Shown in pieces: positions 39,913-47,384 of a stretch of 64,000 nucleotides of DNA. A program made the translations under genes and the position numbers. The notes under the pieces are model-generated. The model saw only the letters and a program-made list of their open reading frames with translations. It was not told where the DNA came from and ran no database searches. Positions within the stretch are counted from its first letter, which is position 1, and every line of letters starts with the position of its first letter. This DNA comes from UBA2031 sp037189985. GTDB lineage: Bacteria; Pseudomonadota; Gammaproteobacteria; Pseudomonadales; Moraxellaceae. Location: positions 124,001-188,000 of the forward strand of contig JBBCJX010000018.1 in NCBI GenBank assembly GCA_037189985.1, read 5' to 3'.

Positions 39913-41078
39913 TAACAAGTATTGGACTTGAGAACTTTAAGTGCTTCTCTGCTACAGATTTGAGTTGCTCTCCTTTAACTTTGCTTGCGGGTCTTAATGG
40001 GTCGGGGAAGAGTAGTGTTATTCAGAGTCTGATTTTATTGAGGCAAGCTTTTATTCAGGGGCGTCTCCAAGAGGGCTATATATCAGCGGCAGGAGAACTT
40101 CTTGATCTCGGCTCTATGTATGAAGTACTTCATGAGAATGCGGTTGAGGAAATTATTGGTATAACAATAAAAGAAAGTGCGCATGTCAATCATGTGAAGT
40201 TTCGGTTCCATGTTGTAAGGGGAAGCGAGGCATATGCAGTTTCTGTAAATGAAATGATCAATGGGCTTGGCGCGCTACTAGGCAAGGAGGATTGTGCAGT
40301 TCTCTTCCGTCAGCCGCCCCATGACAAGGTGACTATCCCATATTTTCATTATCTGAATGCGGAAAGAAATGGCCCTCGAAAATTTCTGCCAATCGGTTTT
40401 GCTAAGTCGGAGATCATTGAAATTGGTGCGCATGGCGAGTTTGTGCTTCAGTTTCTTGATGCGTGGCAAGACAAAATTGTGCTGGCTGAGTCTGATGCAA
40501 GGTTGGTCTCTGGCAATAGTTATAGATTGAGAGATCAGCTTTCCATATGGCTTGAGGAAATTAGTCCGGGTGTTCAATTGTCACTGAAGTCTGTCCCTGA
40601 TGCCGATCTTATGATTGGCGGCTTTTCTTTCGGAGAGGCAGGAATGGTGCGTAGTCGTGACTATAGGGCAACTAACGTTGCATTTGGACTTAGTTATGTT
40701 TTGCCAGTAATTACAGCCTTGCTTGCTACTCCTGCTGGAGGGTTAGTGCTGATTGAGAATCCAGAGGCGCATATGCATCCTCGAGGGCAAACTAAACTTG
40801 GAGAGCTTTGTGCAAGAGCTGCAGCAGCAGGAGTTCAGGTTGTTATTGAAACTCACTCCGATCACGTTATGGATGGCGTGAGAATCGCAATTCGAGAAAA
40901 GTTGCTTGCGTCAACAGATGCGGTTTTCCATTACTTCAAGCGCGCTGCTGGAAAGTCAGAGATTTTAACGCCAAGAATTGACGCAGAAGGCCGTCTTAGT
41001 GAGTGGCCTGATGGCTTCTTTGATCAGCATAGACGGAACTCTGCTCGACTGATTAAGCCAAGAAATGGATTGGTATGA
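39909..41078 (+). CDS. SMC/ABC-like AAA ATPase, DUF3696 type
   Basis: A 389-residue ATPase. Walker A is GLNGSGKSS (28-36), an ABC-like signature region is TNVAFGLSYVLPVI, Walker B is LVLIENPEAHMHP (about 278) and a His-loop follows in IETHSDHVMDG (about 312). The C-terminal ILTPRIDAEGRLSEWPDGFFDQ is characteristic of DUF3696. Such ATPases with DUF262 partners recur in defence islands. No TOPRIM or other nuclease domain is attached, unlike OLD proteins. It overlaps both neighbours by 4 bp, implying fixed stoichiometry. Confidence 0.9.
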   Translation: MITSIGLENFKCFSATDLSCSPLTLLAGLNGSGKSSVIQSLILLRQAFIQGRLQEGYISAAGELLDLGSMYEVLHENAVEEIIGITIKESAHVNHVKFRFHVVRGSEAYAVSVNEMINGLGALLGKEDCAVLFRQPPHDKVTIPYFHYLNAERNGPRKFLPIGFAKSEIIEIGAHGEFVLQFLDAWQDKIVLAESDARLVSGNSYRLRDQLSIWLEEISPGVQLSLKSVPDADLMIGGFSFGEAGMVRSRDYRATNVAFGLSYVLPVITALLATPAGGLVLIENPEAHMHPRGQTKLGELCARAAAAGVQVVIETHSDHVMDGVRIAIREKLLASTDAVFHYFKRAAGKSEILTPRIDAEGRLSEWPDGFFDQHRRNSARLIKPRNGLV

Positions 41079-42052
41079 ATAGCTATCTTTTTAATAGTGC
41101 ATCCGTGGCTAGTCCTTACTCTGATGAGGCTCTTGCTAGGCAGCATCTTAAGGAAATGTTAGATGGGCTGGGCGTTATTGATGATGCCAGCAAGGGGGCC
41201 TTGCCAACTTTAAGAGTGGCGAAATGTCCGTGGGAGGTGGAGGTATATAAGGCAGTTGATCTGAGTACGTCTTTGTCGATGGGGGCGCTTGCAGAAAGCT
41301 TCTATGAAACAAATGACTATGAATACGCTAGATATTTTTCCGCTCTTAGTTGCATGTTTCCAGAGTCGAACGCTGTCGATGATATTGCTCTTGAAGGTGC
41401 GCTAAGGCTGCTAGATGAAATGCCCGAAATCCGTTGCGAAGAAAATCTTATGGCAATTCAGCTCGCAGGATCCGATGCATTAATCTGCGCTGTATCTGAT
41501 TTTGTACTTGTAAGTATGTTGAGTGACCAGTGCTGGGACTTCTTTCGCGCTGATTTCTTTTCAAATGAGATTGGGTACGGCTTTTTCCACGCTGCAAATG
41601 CGCGTCATGCCAATGAAATTGTTGGTCACTTAAATAGGGCGGAGCGGGCGGAAATTACGCAATCTACGCTTATGGATCATGTGGATGATGTGTTCCCTAA
41701 TATCAAATTTGGTAACGATGTTGGGGGGCAGATTCCTAGGTTTCCGCCAAACATTTTCCGCCTTATGCTGACTAGGCTGGATGAATTAAATGCAATGGGG
41801 GGGCTATGGTTAAATATGGAGGGGCCAATTCCAGATCCTAGACGCTGCATTGTAGATGAGTCGGATGCGACGATGGATAATTATGGAAGTTATAGAAGGT
41901 TTCACGGGCATGACGGAGTTATAAGGACCTTCAGGAAACATATCTGGATTGATAAGGGGAACAGGATACATTTGTATCTTCATGAAGATGCTAAGACGGT
42001 TGAGGTTGGCTACATTGGCAAGCATCTGCCTACTGTTACATTCGGCTTGTAA
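41075..42052 (+). CDS. Unknown third component of the DUF262/ATPase operon
   Basis: A 325-residue soluble protein with no domain I recognise. Residues 1-200 are helical and acidic. The C-terminal 60 residues switch to beta-rich sequence ending RIHLYLHEDAKTVEVGYIGKHLPT, a pattern reminiscent of small RelE-like or RNA/DNA-binding modules; this is only an impression. The PRFPPNIFRLMLTRL stretch in the middle is also distinctive. It overlaps the ATPase gene by ATGA. It is the likely effector or target-recognition part if the operon is a defence system. Function unknown. Confidence 0.7.
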   Translation: MNSYLFNSASVASPYSDEALARQHLKEMLDGLGVIDDASKGALPTLRVAKCPWEVEVYKAVDLSTSLSMGALAESFYETNDYEYARYFSALSCMFPESNAVDDIALEGALRLLDEMPEIRCEENLMAIQLAGSDALICAVSDFVLVSMLSDQCWDFFRADFFSNEIGYGFFHAANARHANEIVGHLNRAERAEITQSTLMDHVDDVFPNIKFGNDVGGQIPRFPPNIFRLMLTRLDELNAMGGLWLNMEGPIPDPRRCIVDESDATMDNYGSYRRFHGHDGVIRTFRKHIWIDKGNRIHLYLHEDAKTVEVGYIGKHLPTVTFGL

Positions 42053-42158
42053 GGTCATGCTGTGCCGAGACTTCGTCTTGCGAGGCAAAAGTCTTTATCT
42101 ATGCATATTTCTTCTGCGTAAGAGTCTGCCAAGGTTACGGGATGTGAGCGCAACAAGG

Positions 42159-42335
42159 CTACTTATTTCCGAACAGGATGGAGGCCTCTTCCGCGCTGAG
42201 TCCAGATGTCCGTGCTAGACGCTCGAGCTCTTGGCGGGCTATCTCATGGCGCTTTGTGCGTATTAATAGCTCTTTCTTTGCTTGTACTAGGAGCTCTTCA
42301 AGCTCAGTAATGCTCAAGGCGTTCAAGTCCGACAT
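42159..42335 (-). CDS. 58-residue coiled-coil protein, island copy
   Basis: A 58-residue helical protein, MSDLNALSITELEELLVQAKKE then LLIRTKRHEIARQELERLAR and a short tail SGLSAEEASILFGNK. The helix resembles the oligomerisation region of H-NS-like proteins of the Burkholderia/Xanthomonas type, but the DNA-binding C-terminal domain is absent. It is about 57% identical (33/58) to the gene at 43724-43900 and of equal length. The start at 42335 is chosen by that alignment. It faces the third operon gene. Confidence 0.65.
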   Translation of the reverse strand: MSDLNALSITELEELLVQAKKELLIRTKRHEIARQELERLARTSGLSAEEASILFGNK

Positions 42336-43397
42336 GAAGGTATTCTCTTGCCTAGCTTGGCAGTTTAAGGGGCAAATAGCCTGCTTATGCAGCAATTTAC
42401 CGGTGCTTTAGGTCTGGTCTAGGTCGTGGGCAGTGGGGGCTTGATGTGTTGTTCTTTGTCCTCCCTGCTCATGGCTGAGCGATAGTTTTCTGCTTTTCCC
42501 ATGCTGTGTCTCTTTGTTGATCGCATCTAAGTTCGGCATGGGGGCGGTGGTAGCCGAGCTGAATGTGTTCTGTCTGTGTGTGGGGGCTTTCGGTTAAGCA
42601 ATCATACTGCTCCCGGGCCGTTCTTCTGTTCCGAGGCTACCCACGCTCATCTCTGGGGAGGGGTACATTTCTCACGGGCCTTCTAGCGCACGCTTTAATC
42701 TGGGGTTTAAGCGTCGAATACGGTGCTCTTACTGGTGGTTGTCAGGCGCCCCGCCTAACTGAGTGGGCATTTCGCACTTTTTCCATGTTGCGCCTCTCTG
42801 CTGATCGCATCGAAGCGCGGCATGGGAAAGGTGGGAAATGGCCCGAAGGGGGGGGGCTCTGCCTAGGTAGGGGTGAGGAGAGTTTTCTGGTGGCTTTCCT
42901 TGGCAAACTGGTCTTGGTGAGGGGGGAGTTCGCTTAAGAAAACATCCTACTGGCCGGGTTCCCCCTGCTCTTTGGCTCGAGGAGGCATACATCTGCGCCA
43001 TGGTTTGTGTGTGTGCTGTATAGATCGGCGAGCGAAGGAGGGCTGCTGCCAAGTGAGGAGATGGCGCCTATGGGGCGCTATGCCAACGGCTCTCCGGTGC
43101 GCCTCCGGTGAGGTTGGTTGTGATTGCTTCGCTGCATCCTGGTATCGGCATGCGGGAGACAGTGCTAACTGATTGATGCGTTTATGAGGCTGCTTTCCGG
43201 TTCTGCTCATTGCAGCCTCCGGTTCCGGTGCTCCTGCGGTTTTTCATGGATGTACGATGATGCTGGGTGCTGGATGTGTCCCTTTGCTTTTGTCCGGCTT
43301 TTCATTAGAACGCCGGCCGCTTTGATGAAGGCTGTTAAATTCACTAACCGACTGATATATATTAATATTTCAGCGTTGGCAGTGAGCGTTCTTCGTT
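42336..43397. repeat. Non-coding region with diverged tandem repeats
   Basis: About 1.06 kb without a supported gene. 42494-42550 and 42778-42834 align without gaps at a 284-bp offset, about 79% identical (shared core TGATCGCATC and GGCATGGG). Similar loose echoes occur between 42580-42680 and 42925-43000. Flanking repeat copy B lies inside. Open frames here are not supported by ribosome-binding sites or protein-like composition. Confidence 0.6.
42635..42730. repeat. Flanking repeat, copy B (right of the defence-like operon)
   Basis: Partner of 38321-38412, in direct orientation. Exact blocks are 42656-42672 and 42698-42721. The two copies bracket 4.2 kb that contains the three-gene operon and the 58-residue gene. 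Confidence 0.8.
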
Positions 43398-43442
43398 TTG
43401 AAAATCCGCGTGTCGCCAGTTCGATTCTGGCCTGGGCCACCA
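43398..43442 (+). repeat. Right attachment repeat (tRNA-Phe 3' fragment)
   Basis: The copy matches the tRNA-Phe 3' end at 43 of 45 positions. Its two changes preserve pairing at positions 49-65. It has no 5' half, so it is not a tRNA gene. Confidence 0.93.
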
Positions 43443-43455
43443 CGCATTCCGCATC

Positions 43456-43488
43456 AAAAAAACGCCAGCATCTCCTGCTGGCGTTTTT
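43456..43488 (+). terminator. Displaced host terminator of tRNA-Phe
   Basis: AAAAACGCCAGCA-TCTCC-TGCTGGCGTTTTT begins 14 nt after the right att repeat. Before integration it would have ended the tRNA-Phe transcript. Confidence 0.85.
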
Positions 43489-43723
43489 CTTTCCGAATCT
43501 CTTGGCTTTCTGCTTTTTCTCCCTGCCGCAGTACGCGTGGCCCGTGATTCTGCTGTCGGCAAAATCCGGTTTCAGCCCTGACCAAAAGAATCAGATCTGG
43601 CAAAGCCGTGGTACAGGTGCCTGGAAAAACCAGAAGAGAACAGGTGTGCGGCAGTACAAGTGTGAAAGCGGGTAAGGCAAAGCGGGGTTGCCAGTAGCGA
43701 GGGCTTTTCAGCAGTGCCCGGGC

Positions 43724-43900
43724 CTAGCGTTCTCCGAAGAGAATGGCAGCTTCTTCCGGACTGAGCCCGGATGAGCGTGCCGCTTTTTCCATGTCCAGGC
43801 GTACGGATTCAAATCGCCGGTTTCGTATCATGATTTCTTTTTTCGCCTGGGCGATGAGGTCCTGCAACTCCTCAATGCTTAATGCGTCCAGCTCTTGCAT
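43724..43900 (-). CDS. 58-residue coiled-coil protein, host-side copy
   Basis: A 58-residue protein, MQELDALSIEELQDLIAQAKK then a charged helix and SGLSPEEAAILFGER. It is the paralogue of 42159-42335. It resembles the N-terminal dimerisation helix of H-NS-family proteins without the DNA-binding part. GGGGAGA precedes the ATG at 43900. It lies outside the island by position and is GC-richer than the island copy. Function is not known; a regulator acting through hetero-oligomers is possible. Confidence 0.65.
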   Translation of the reverse strand: MQELDALSIEELQDLIAQAKKEIMIRNRRFESVRLDMEKAARSSGLSPEEAAILFGER

Positions 43901-44073
43901 GGTTTCTCCCCGAGAGGGCCAGTGTCTGCCTGTACGATAATTCTAGCGGGATTATTGCGGATGGCGCGTACGGGATGCCTAGGATGGGCATCTGATAATG
44001 GCTTGCCTGTGTATTTCTAACAAAAACGTCGGTCAAAAGCCGGCGTTTTCTTACTGCTGTGTTCGTTGGCCCT

Positions 44074-45075
44074 TTATACCCCTCTTTCACGGAATTGTGT
44101 GGGCGACAGGTCAAACCAGCGCCGGCAGGCGCGAAAGAAAGCGCCCTGATCAGAAAACCCCAGCAGGCCGGCAATCCGGGGCAGGGGGCAAAGCGTGCTC
44201 CTGAGATAATGGCGAGCGAGTTCCTGTCGGGTCTGGTCGCGCAACTCCTGAAAGTTAGTGCCCTCCTCATGCAGTCGCCGGCGCAATGTGCGCTCACTCA
44301 TGCACAGGCCACCTGCCACGCTTTCCAGACTGGGATGCCCGGCTTCATCAAGTTGTCGTGCGATTTCGCTGCGTACGCGAAGCGGAGTGCACTGGTGCTG
44401 CAGGCGCTCCAGTCGCTCGCTGGCCAGCCGTTCATGCAGTTCGCTGAGTTGGGGGTCGGCAGAAGGCAGAGGCAGGGCGGTGTCAGCAGCAGAGAACAGG
44501 ATGGAGTAGCGGGGAGCATCAAACAGCAAGGGAGCACCCTGCATCAGGGTGGTATGGGCGCTGGTGCTCTTGGGTTGCGCATAAGCAAATTCGGCAGACA
44601 GGGGTTGGATGTCGATGTCCACCAGCCAGCGGCAGATACGCATCAGTACGGCAAAGCTGTAGTCGGCACGTGCGCGGGGCAAAGGCGAGGCATACCAGGG
44701 CGAGAACACCAGCCGGCTGCCTTCCTTTTCTTCCAGCAGGTGTACGACACGGGTTCCGTTCACCAGCGACATGAAGCGGGCGAGCTGGCCCAGCGCATGG
44801 TGCAGGCTGGGGCTGGACATGACGACATAGCTGATTACGTCCAGGCCATTGGGGTGGCTGGTACTGGCGGCCGACAGGCCGATGTCGGGATTTCCGCTAT
44901 CCCGGACGGCAAGCTCCCAGAGCTTGCTGACATGCTCGTGGGGGAAGCGGTTGTCGTTGTTACGCAGTTCCGACGGCGAAATGCCTGCTTCGCGAAGAAG
45001 GCTGTCGGCATGCAGTCCATTGGCGCTTAGGGCATCCGCAATCCCGCGGACCCAGAAAGAGGCAATGGTGATCAT
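44074..45075 (-). CDS. AraC-family regulator (Arabinose_bd/HTH_18)
   Basis: A 333-residue regulator. The N-terminal ligand domain (SFWVRGIADALSANGLHADSLLREAGI, NPDIGLSAASTSHPNGLDVISYVVMSSPSLHHALGQLARF) is of the type in OruR/ArgR-like AraC proteins common in Pseudomonadales. The C-terminal helix-turn-helix pair has SLESVAGGLCMSERTLRRRLHEEGTNFQELRDQTR and IAGLLGFSDQGAFFRACRRW. Start at 45075 (MITIASF) is the family N-terminus; the in-frame ATG at 45165 adds an atypical leader. It is divergent from the SGNH esterase/OmpW genes and probably regulates them. Confidence 0.9.
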   Translation of the reverse strand: MITIASFWVRGIADALSANGLHADSLLREAGISPSELRNNDNRFPHEHVSKLWELAVRDSGNPDIGLSAASTSHPNGLDVISYVVMSSPSLHHALGQLARFMSLVNGTRVVHLLEEKEGSRLVFSPWYASPLPRARADYSFAVLMRICRWLVDIDIQPLSAEFAYAQPKSTSAHTTLMQGAPLLFDAPRYSILFSAADTALPLPSADPQLSELHERLASERLERLQHQCTPLRVRSEIARQLDEAGHPSLESVAGGLCMSERTLRRRLHEEGTNFQELRDQTRQELARHYLRSTLCPLPRIAGLLGFSDQGAFFRACRRWFDLSPTQFRERGV

Positions 45076-45377
45076 GGCTATGCCCGTAACAGGAGTCGTC
45101 TTCAGGGTAATCCGGGGAGCGGCATGGGCCTGTCGCGCCCGTGTAAATGGCCTGCCGGGACACAAAACCGGCCGGATGGCCGCTTCACGCCAATAGACTG
45201 GCCGGTCTGTTCAGTGAAGTCGAAAAGGACGACTTCTAGCATCGCCGCATGACGGAGAAAGAGCAGCCGCCCCGGGGACATCCACTGAACCGTTCCGGGA
45301 CACCGGGTTGCTCACGAGGCGCTTCCGGCCTTGGTCATGTCGGGTTCAAAACAACAACAACCTTCAGGAGACACAGC
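45076..45377. promoter_or_regulatory. 302-bp divergent control region
   Basis: The gap between the AraC gene and the SGNH esterase gene holds the perfect inverted repeat GAAGTCG-N7-CGACTTC (45216-45236). It also holds the near-palindrome AGACTGGCCGGTCT (45195-45208). Both are operator candidates for the adjacent regulator. No gene is seen. Confidence 0.45.
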
Positions 45378-46469
45378 ATGCGAGCTGGCATTTTCTTCGC
45401 ACTGGCCCTGCCCCTGTTGCTTGCAGCATGCAGCGAAGGCAGCAATGACAACTCCCTCAAACAGACCTTCACCGCGGTGAAAACGGTAGGCGACAGCCTT
45501 GCCGGTAGCGGTGACAGCAATGGTGGCGCACGAGCGGGCGTGAAATCCGATGATCCCACCAGGCCCTTGCCGCTGTGGAATGACCGTATTGCCGCCATTT
45601 ATGGCCTGACGCAGTGCTCACCGTATCTTGTAGACCCGGACTGCACCAACTATGCCGTGGGCGGGGCAGTGATCAACCGATACAGCAATGGCAATACGAC
45701 AGAAAGCTCGATTACCAAGCAGTTGCATGACATGGCGGCCAAGGGCTTTGCGGCGAGTGACCTGTTGCTGGCTATTGGGGGAGGCAATGATGCGGCGGAC
45801 CTTTTCACGAACTATCTGACGCTGGCCCAGAACCCGACAGGTTTCGTGACCCAGATGAAGAGCTTGCTGGATCCTACACTGGTGGACAGCTACCTGGTCC
45901 AGGGAGCTACAGGGAGTGCAACACTGGGTTATCTCTACATGACGGCCTTGGCGAACTTCTTTGCGGACACCATCACCGAGCAGGCCCTGGATAACGGTGT
46001 AACGCATGCTGTTGTCGTCAACATGCCCAATGTGGCTCTCACGCCCAAGCTGAGAATCGCGCTGGACCAACTGGAGGGAGCCAGCCAGATCGACCATGCC
46101 ACGCGCCTGCAACTGGAGGCCATGGTGGCGGGCTGGGTGAGCCAGTACAACAGCCAGCTTGCCAGTCGTTTTGCGGCAGACAAGCGTGTTGTCGTGGCTG
46201 ACTTCGGCAAGTCCTTGACAGATCTCGTGGCTGACCCTGCCCAATATGCCTTTACCAATGCGGTGGACCCGGCCTGCAGCGCCTTGGCCGCCGGTCTGGC
46301 CTGTACCGACACCAATCTTTCGGCCACCACGCCGCCGGCAGGCGCCACCGGTGGTGCCAACTGGTGGAAAACCTATGCCTTCAGTGACGAATTCCATCCC
46401 ACGCCCGAGGGCTTCAAGCTGTTGGCCCGGCGCGTGACCATCAGCATGGCGCAGGCCGGCTGGCTGTAA
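45378..46469 (+). CDS. SGNH/GDSL-type esterase lipoprotein
   Basis: A 363-residue predicted lipoprotein hydrolase. The signal peptide ends in LLAAC (Cys18). The family blocks are in order: GDSL at 38-41 (nucleophile Ser40), NYAVGGA for the oxyanion Gly, GGGNDA for the oxyanion Asn (about 135), and FSDEFHPTPEG carrying the catalytic Asp and His near 335-338. The domain length fits outer-membrane or periplasmic esterases that cleave short-chain or lipid esters. CAGGAG precedes the ATG. It is followed 12 bp later by an OmpW-like porin gene. Confidence 0.9.
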   Translation: MRAGIFFALALPLLLAACSEGSNDNSLKQTFTAVKTVGDSLAGSGDSNGGARAGVKSDDPTRPLPLWNDRIAAIYGLTQCSPYLVDPDCTNYAVGGAVINRYSNGNTTESSITKQLHDMAAKGFAASDLLLAIGGGNDAADLFTNYLTLAQNPTGFVTQMKSLLDPTLVDSYLVQGATGSATLGYLYMTALANFFADTITEQALDNGVTHAVVVNMPNVALTPKLRIALDQLEGASQIDHATRLQLEAMVAGWVSQYNSQLASRFAADKRVVVADFGKSLTDLVADPAQYAFTNAVDPACSALAAGLACTDTNLSATTPPAGATGGANWWKTYAFSDEFHPTPEGFKLLARRVTISMAQAGWL

Positions 46470-46481
46470 GGGGACAGAAAA

Positions 46482-47162
46482 ATGAAAAATATATTCAAGT
46501 ACAGCGCACTGCTTGCCTCGACTTTCCTGGCCACTGCATTTACGCCACTGGTACATGCCGAGGCTGCCGGGAGCTGGCTGGTCAAAGCCGGCGCCATGTC
46601 CATCCGCCCGGATGTGAAAAGTGGCGATCTTTCGGCACCCAGCCTGCCGGGAACCACGGTTGATGTTTCCCACGACACACAGTTCGGCGGTGGCATCACT
46701 TACATGATCACGGATAACTGGGCGGTGGAAATTCCGGTCGCCACGCCTTTCACCTTTGATCTGGAAGGAACCGGTGCTGTGCAAGGGGTCGGCAAGGTGG
46801 GGGAGGTCAAGGCCCTGCCCCTGACGGTCTTTGGCCAGTATCGCTTCTTGCCACCGGAGTCCCGCTTCCACCCCTATGTGGGATTAGGCCTGACCTATGC
46901 CTACTTCTACGATGAGGTGGGCAACGGCTCGCTGACGGCCATCACTGATCCGGGCGGGCCGGGCACAACGCTATCCGTGGACTCCAAGCTGGCCCTGACA
47001 CCACAGTTGGGTGTGACCCTAGCCCTGACGGAGCGCGTGTTTGCCGAGGCCATGGTGGCCAAAACCTTCCTCAAGACCACTACCAGCATGAGCTCTGGTC
47101 AAAAGATCGAGACCACGCTGGACCCGCTCACGGTGGGCGTCTATCTGGGATACCGCTTCTGA
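46482..47162 (+). CDS. OmpW/AlkL-family outer membrane protein
   Basis: A 226-residue eight-stranded beta-barrel. It has a signal peptide (cleavage after VHA), the family pattern GSWLVKAGAMSIRPD, ITYMITDNWAVEIPVATPFTFD, YRFLPPESRFHPYVGLGLTYAYFYDE and a C-terminal GVYLGYRF ending in Phe. OmpW members form narrow hydrophobic channels; AlkL relatives import alkanes, which fits the rubredoxin-fused AlkB elsewhere in the window. It is in an operon with the SGNH esterase and ends at a terminator. Confidence 0.93.
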   Translation: MKNIFKYSALLASTFLATAFTPLVHAEAAGSWLVKAGAMSIRPDVKSGDLSAPSLPGTTVDVSHDTQFGGGITYMITDNWAVEIPVATPFTFDLEGTGAVQGVGKVGEVKALPLTVFGQYRFLPPESRFHPYVGLGLTYAYFYDEVGNGSLTAITDPGGPGTTLSVDSKLALTPQLGVTLALTERVFAEAMVAKTFLKTTTSMSSGQKIETTLDPLTVGVYLGYRF

Positions 47163-47177
47163 TCCCGACTGTTTGGC

Positions 47178-47206
47178 AAAAAAGCCCGGCAAGCCGGGCT
47201 TTTTTG
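47178..47206 (+). terminator. Intrinsic terminator
   Basis: AAAAGCCCGGC-AA-GCCGGGCTTTTTT, directly after the OmpW-like gene. Confidence 0.88.
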
Positions 47207-47384
47207 TGCCCGACTTTTATCATTTCAGGACAGAGGTCTGGCCCATGATGATTTTGATCTTGCCATTGGACACTGTAAGAATCCGGTCATCCCTGATGGG
47301 GGCCTGAGGCAGGTATCCCGTCGGTTGCAGTGGGTTTGCCCGGTATGGGCAGTTTCAGCCACAACAAGAAAACCCGGAGAGATC

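Larger units (their letters stand above)
26193..43442. mobile_element. 17.25 kb genomic island integrated at tRNA-Phe
   Basis: The region lies between the two att repeats, encodes a P4-type tyrosine integrase, AlpA-like and XRE regulators and a helicase-like replication protein, and is visibly more AT-rich than both flanks. Cargo includes a BsuBI/PstI-type restriction-modification pair and a DUF262/ATPase/unknown operon. No capsid, conjugation or transposase genes are seen, so it is an integrative island or satellite-like element, not a complete prophage or ICE. The integrase lies in the middle (34810) instead of next to an end, which hints at a composite structure. Confidence 0.9.

Noticed and set aside
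42563..42937. 124-residue plus-strand frame
   Set aside because: It runs across repeated non-coding DNA; low-complexity G-rich translation without ribosome-binding site.
38321..43000. Integron attC-like array
   Set aside because: GTTAAGC-like strings occur, but I could not find paired R/L core sites with the required symmetry, and there is no integron integrase.
43398..43442. Second tRNA-Phe gene
   Set aside because: Only the 3' part is present, without acceptor 5' strand or D arm, so it is an att repeat.
26193..43442. Complete prophage or conjugative element
   Set aside because: No structural, lysis, relaxase or type IV secretion genes are present.
43184..43675. 163-residue plus-strand frame across the right att
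   Set aside because: It spans the att repeat and the displaced terminator, so it cannot be a conserved gene.
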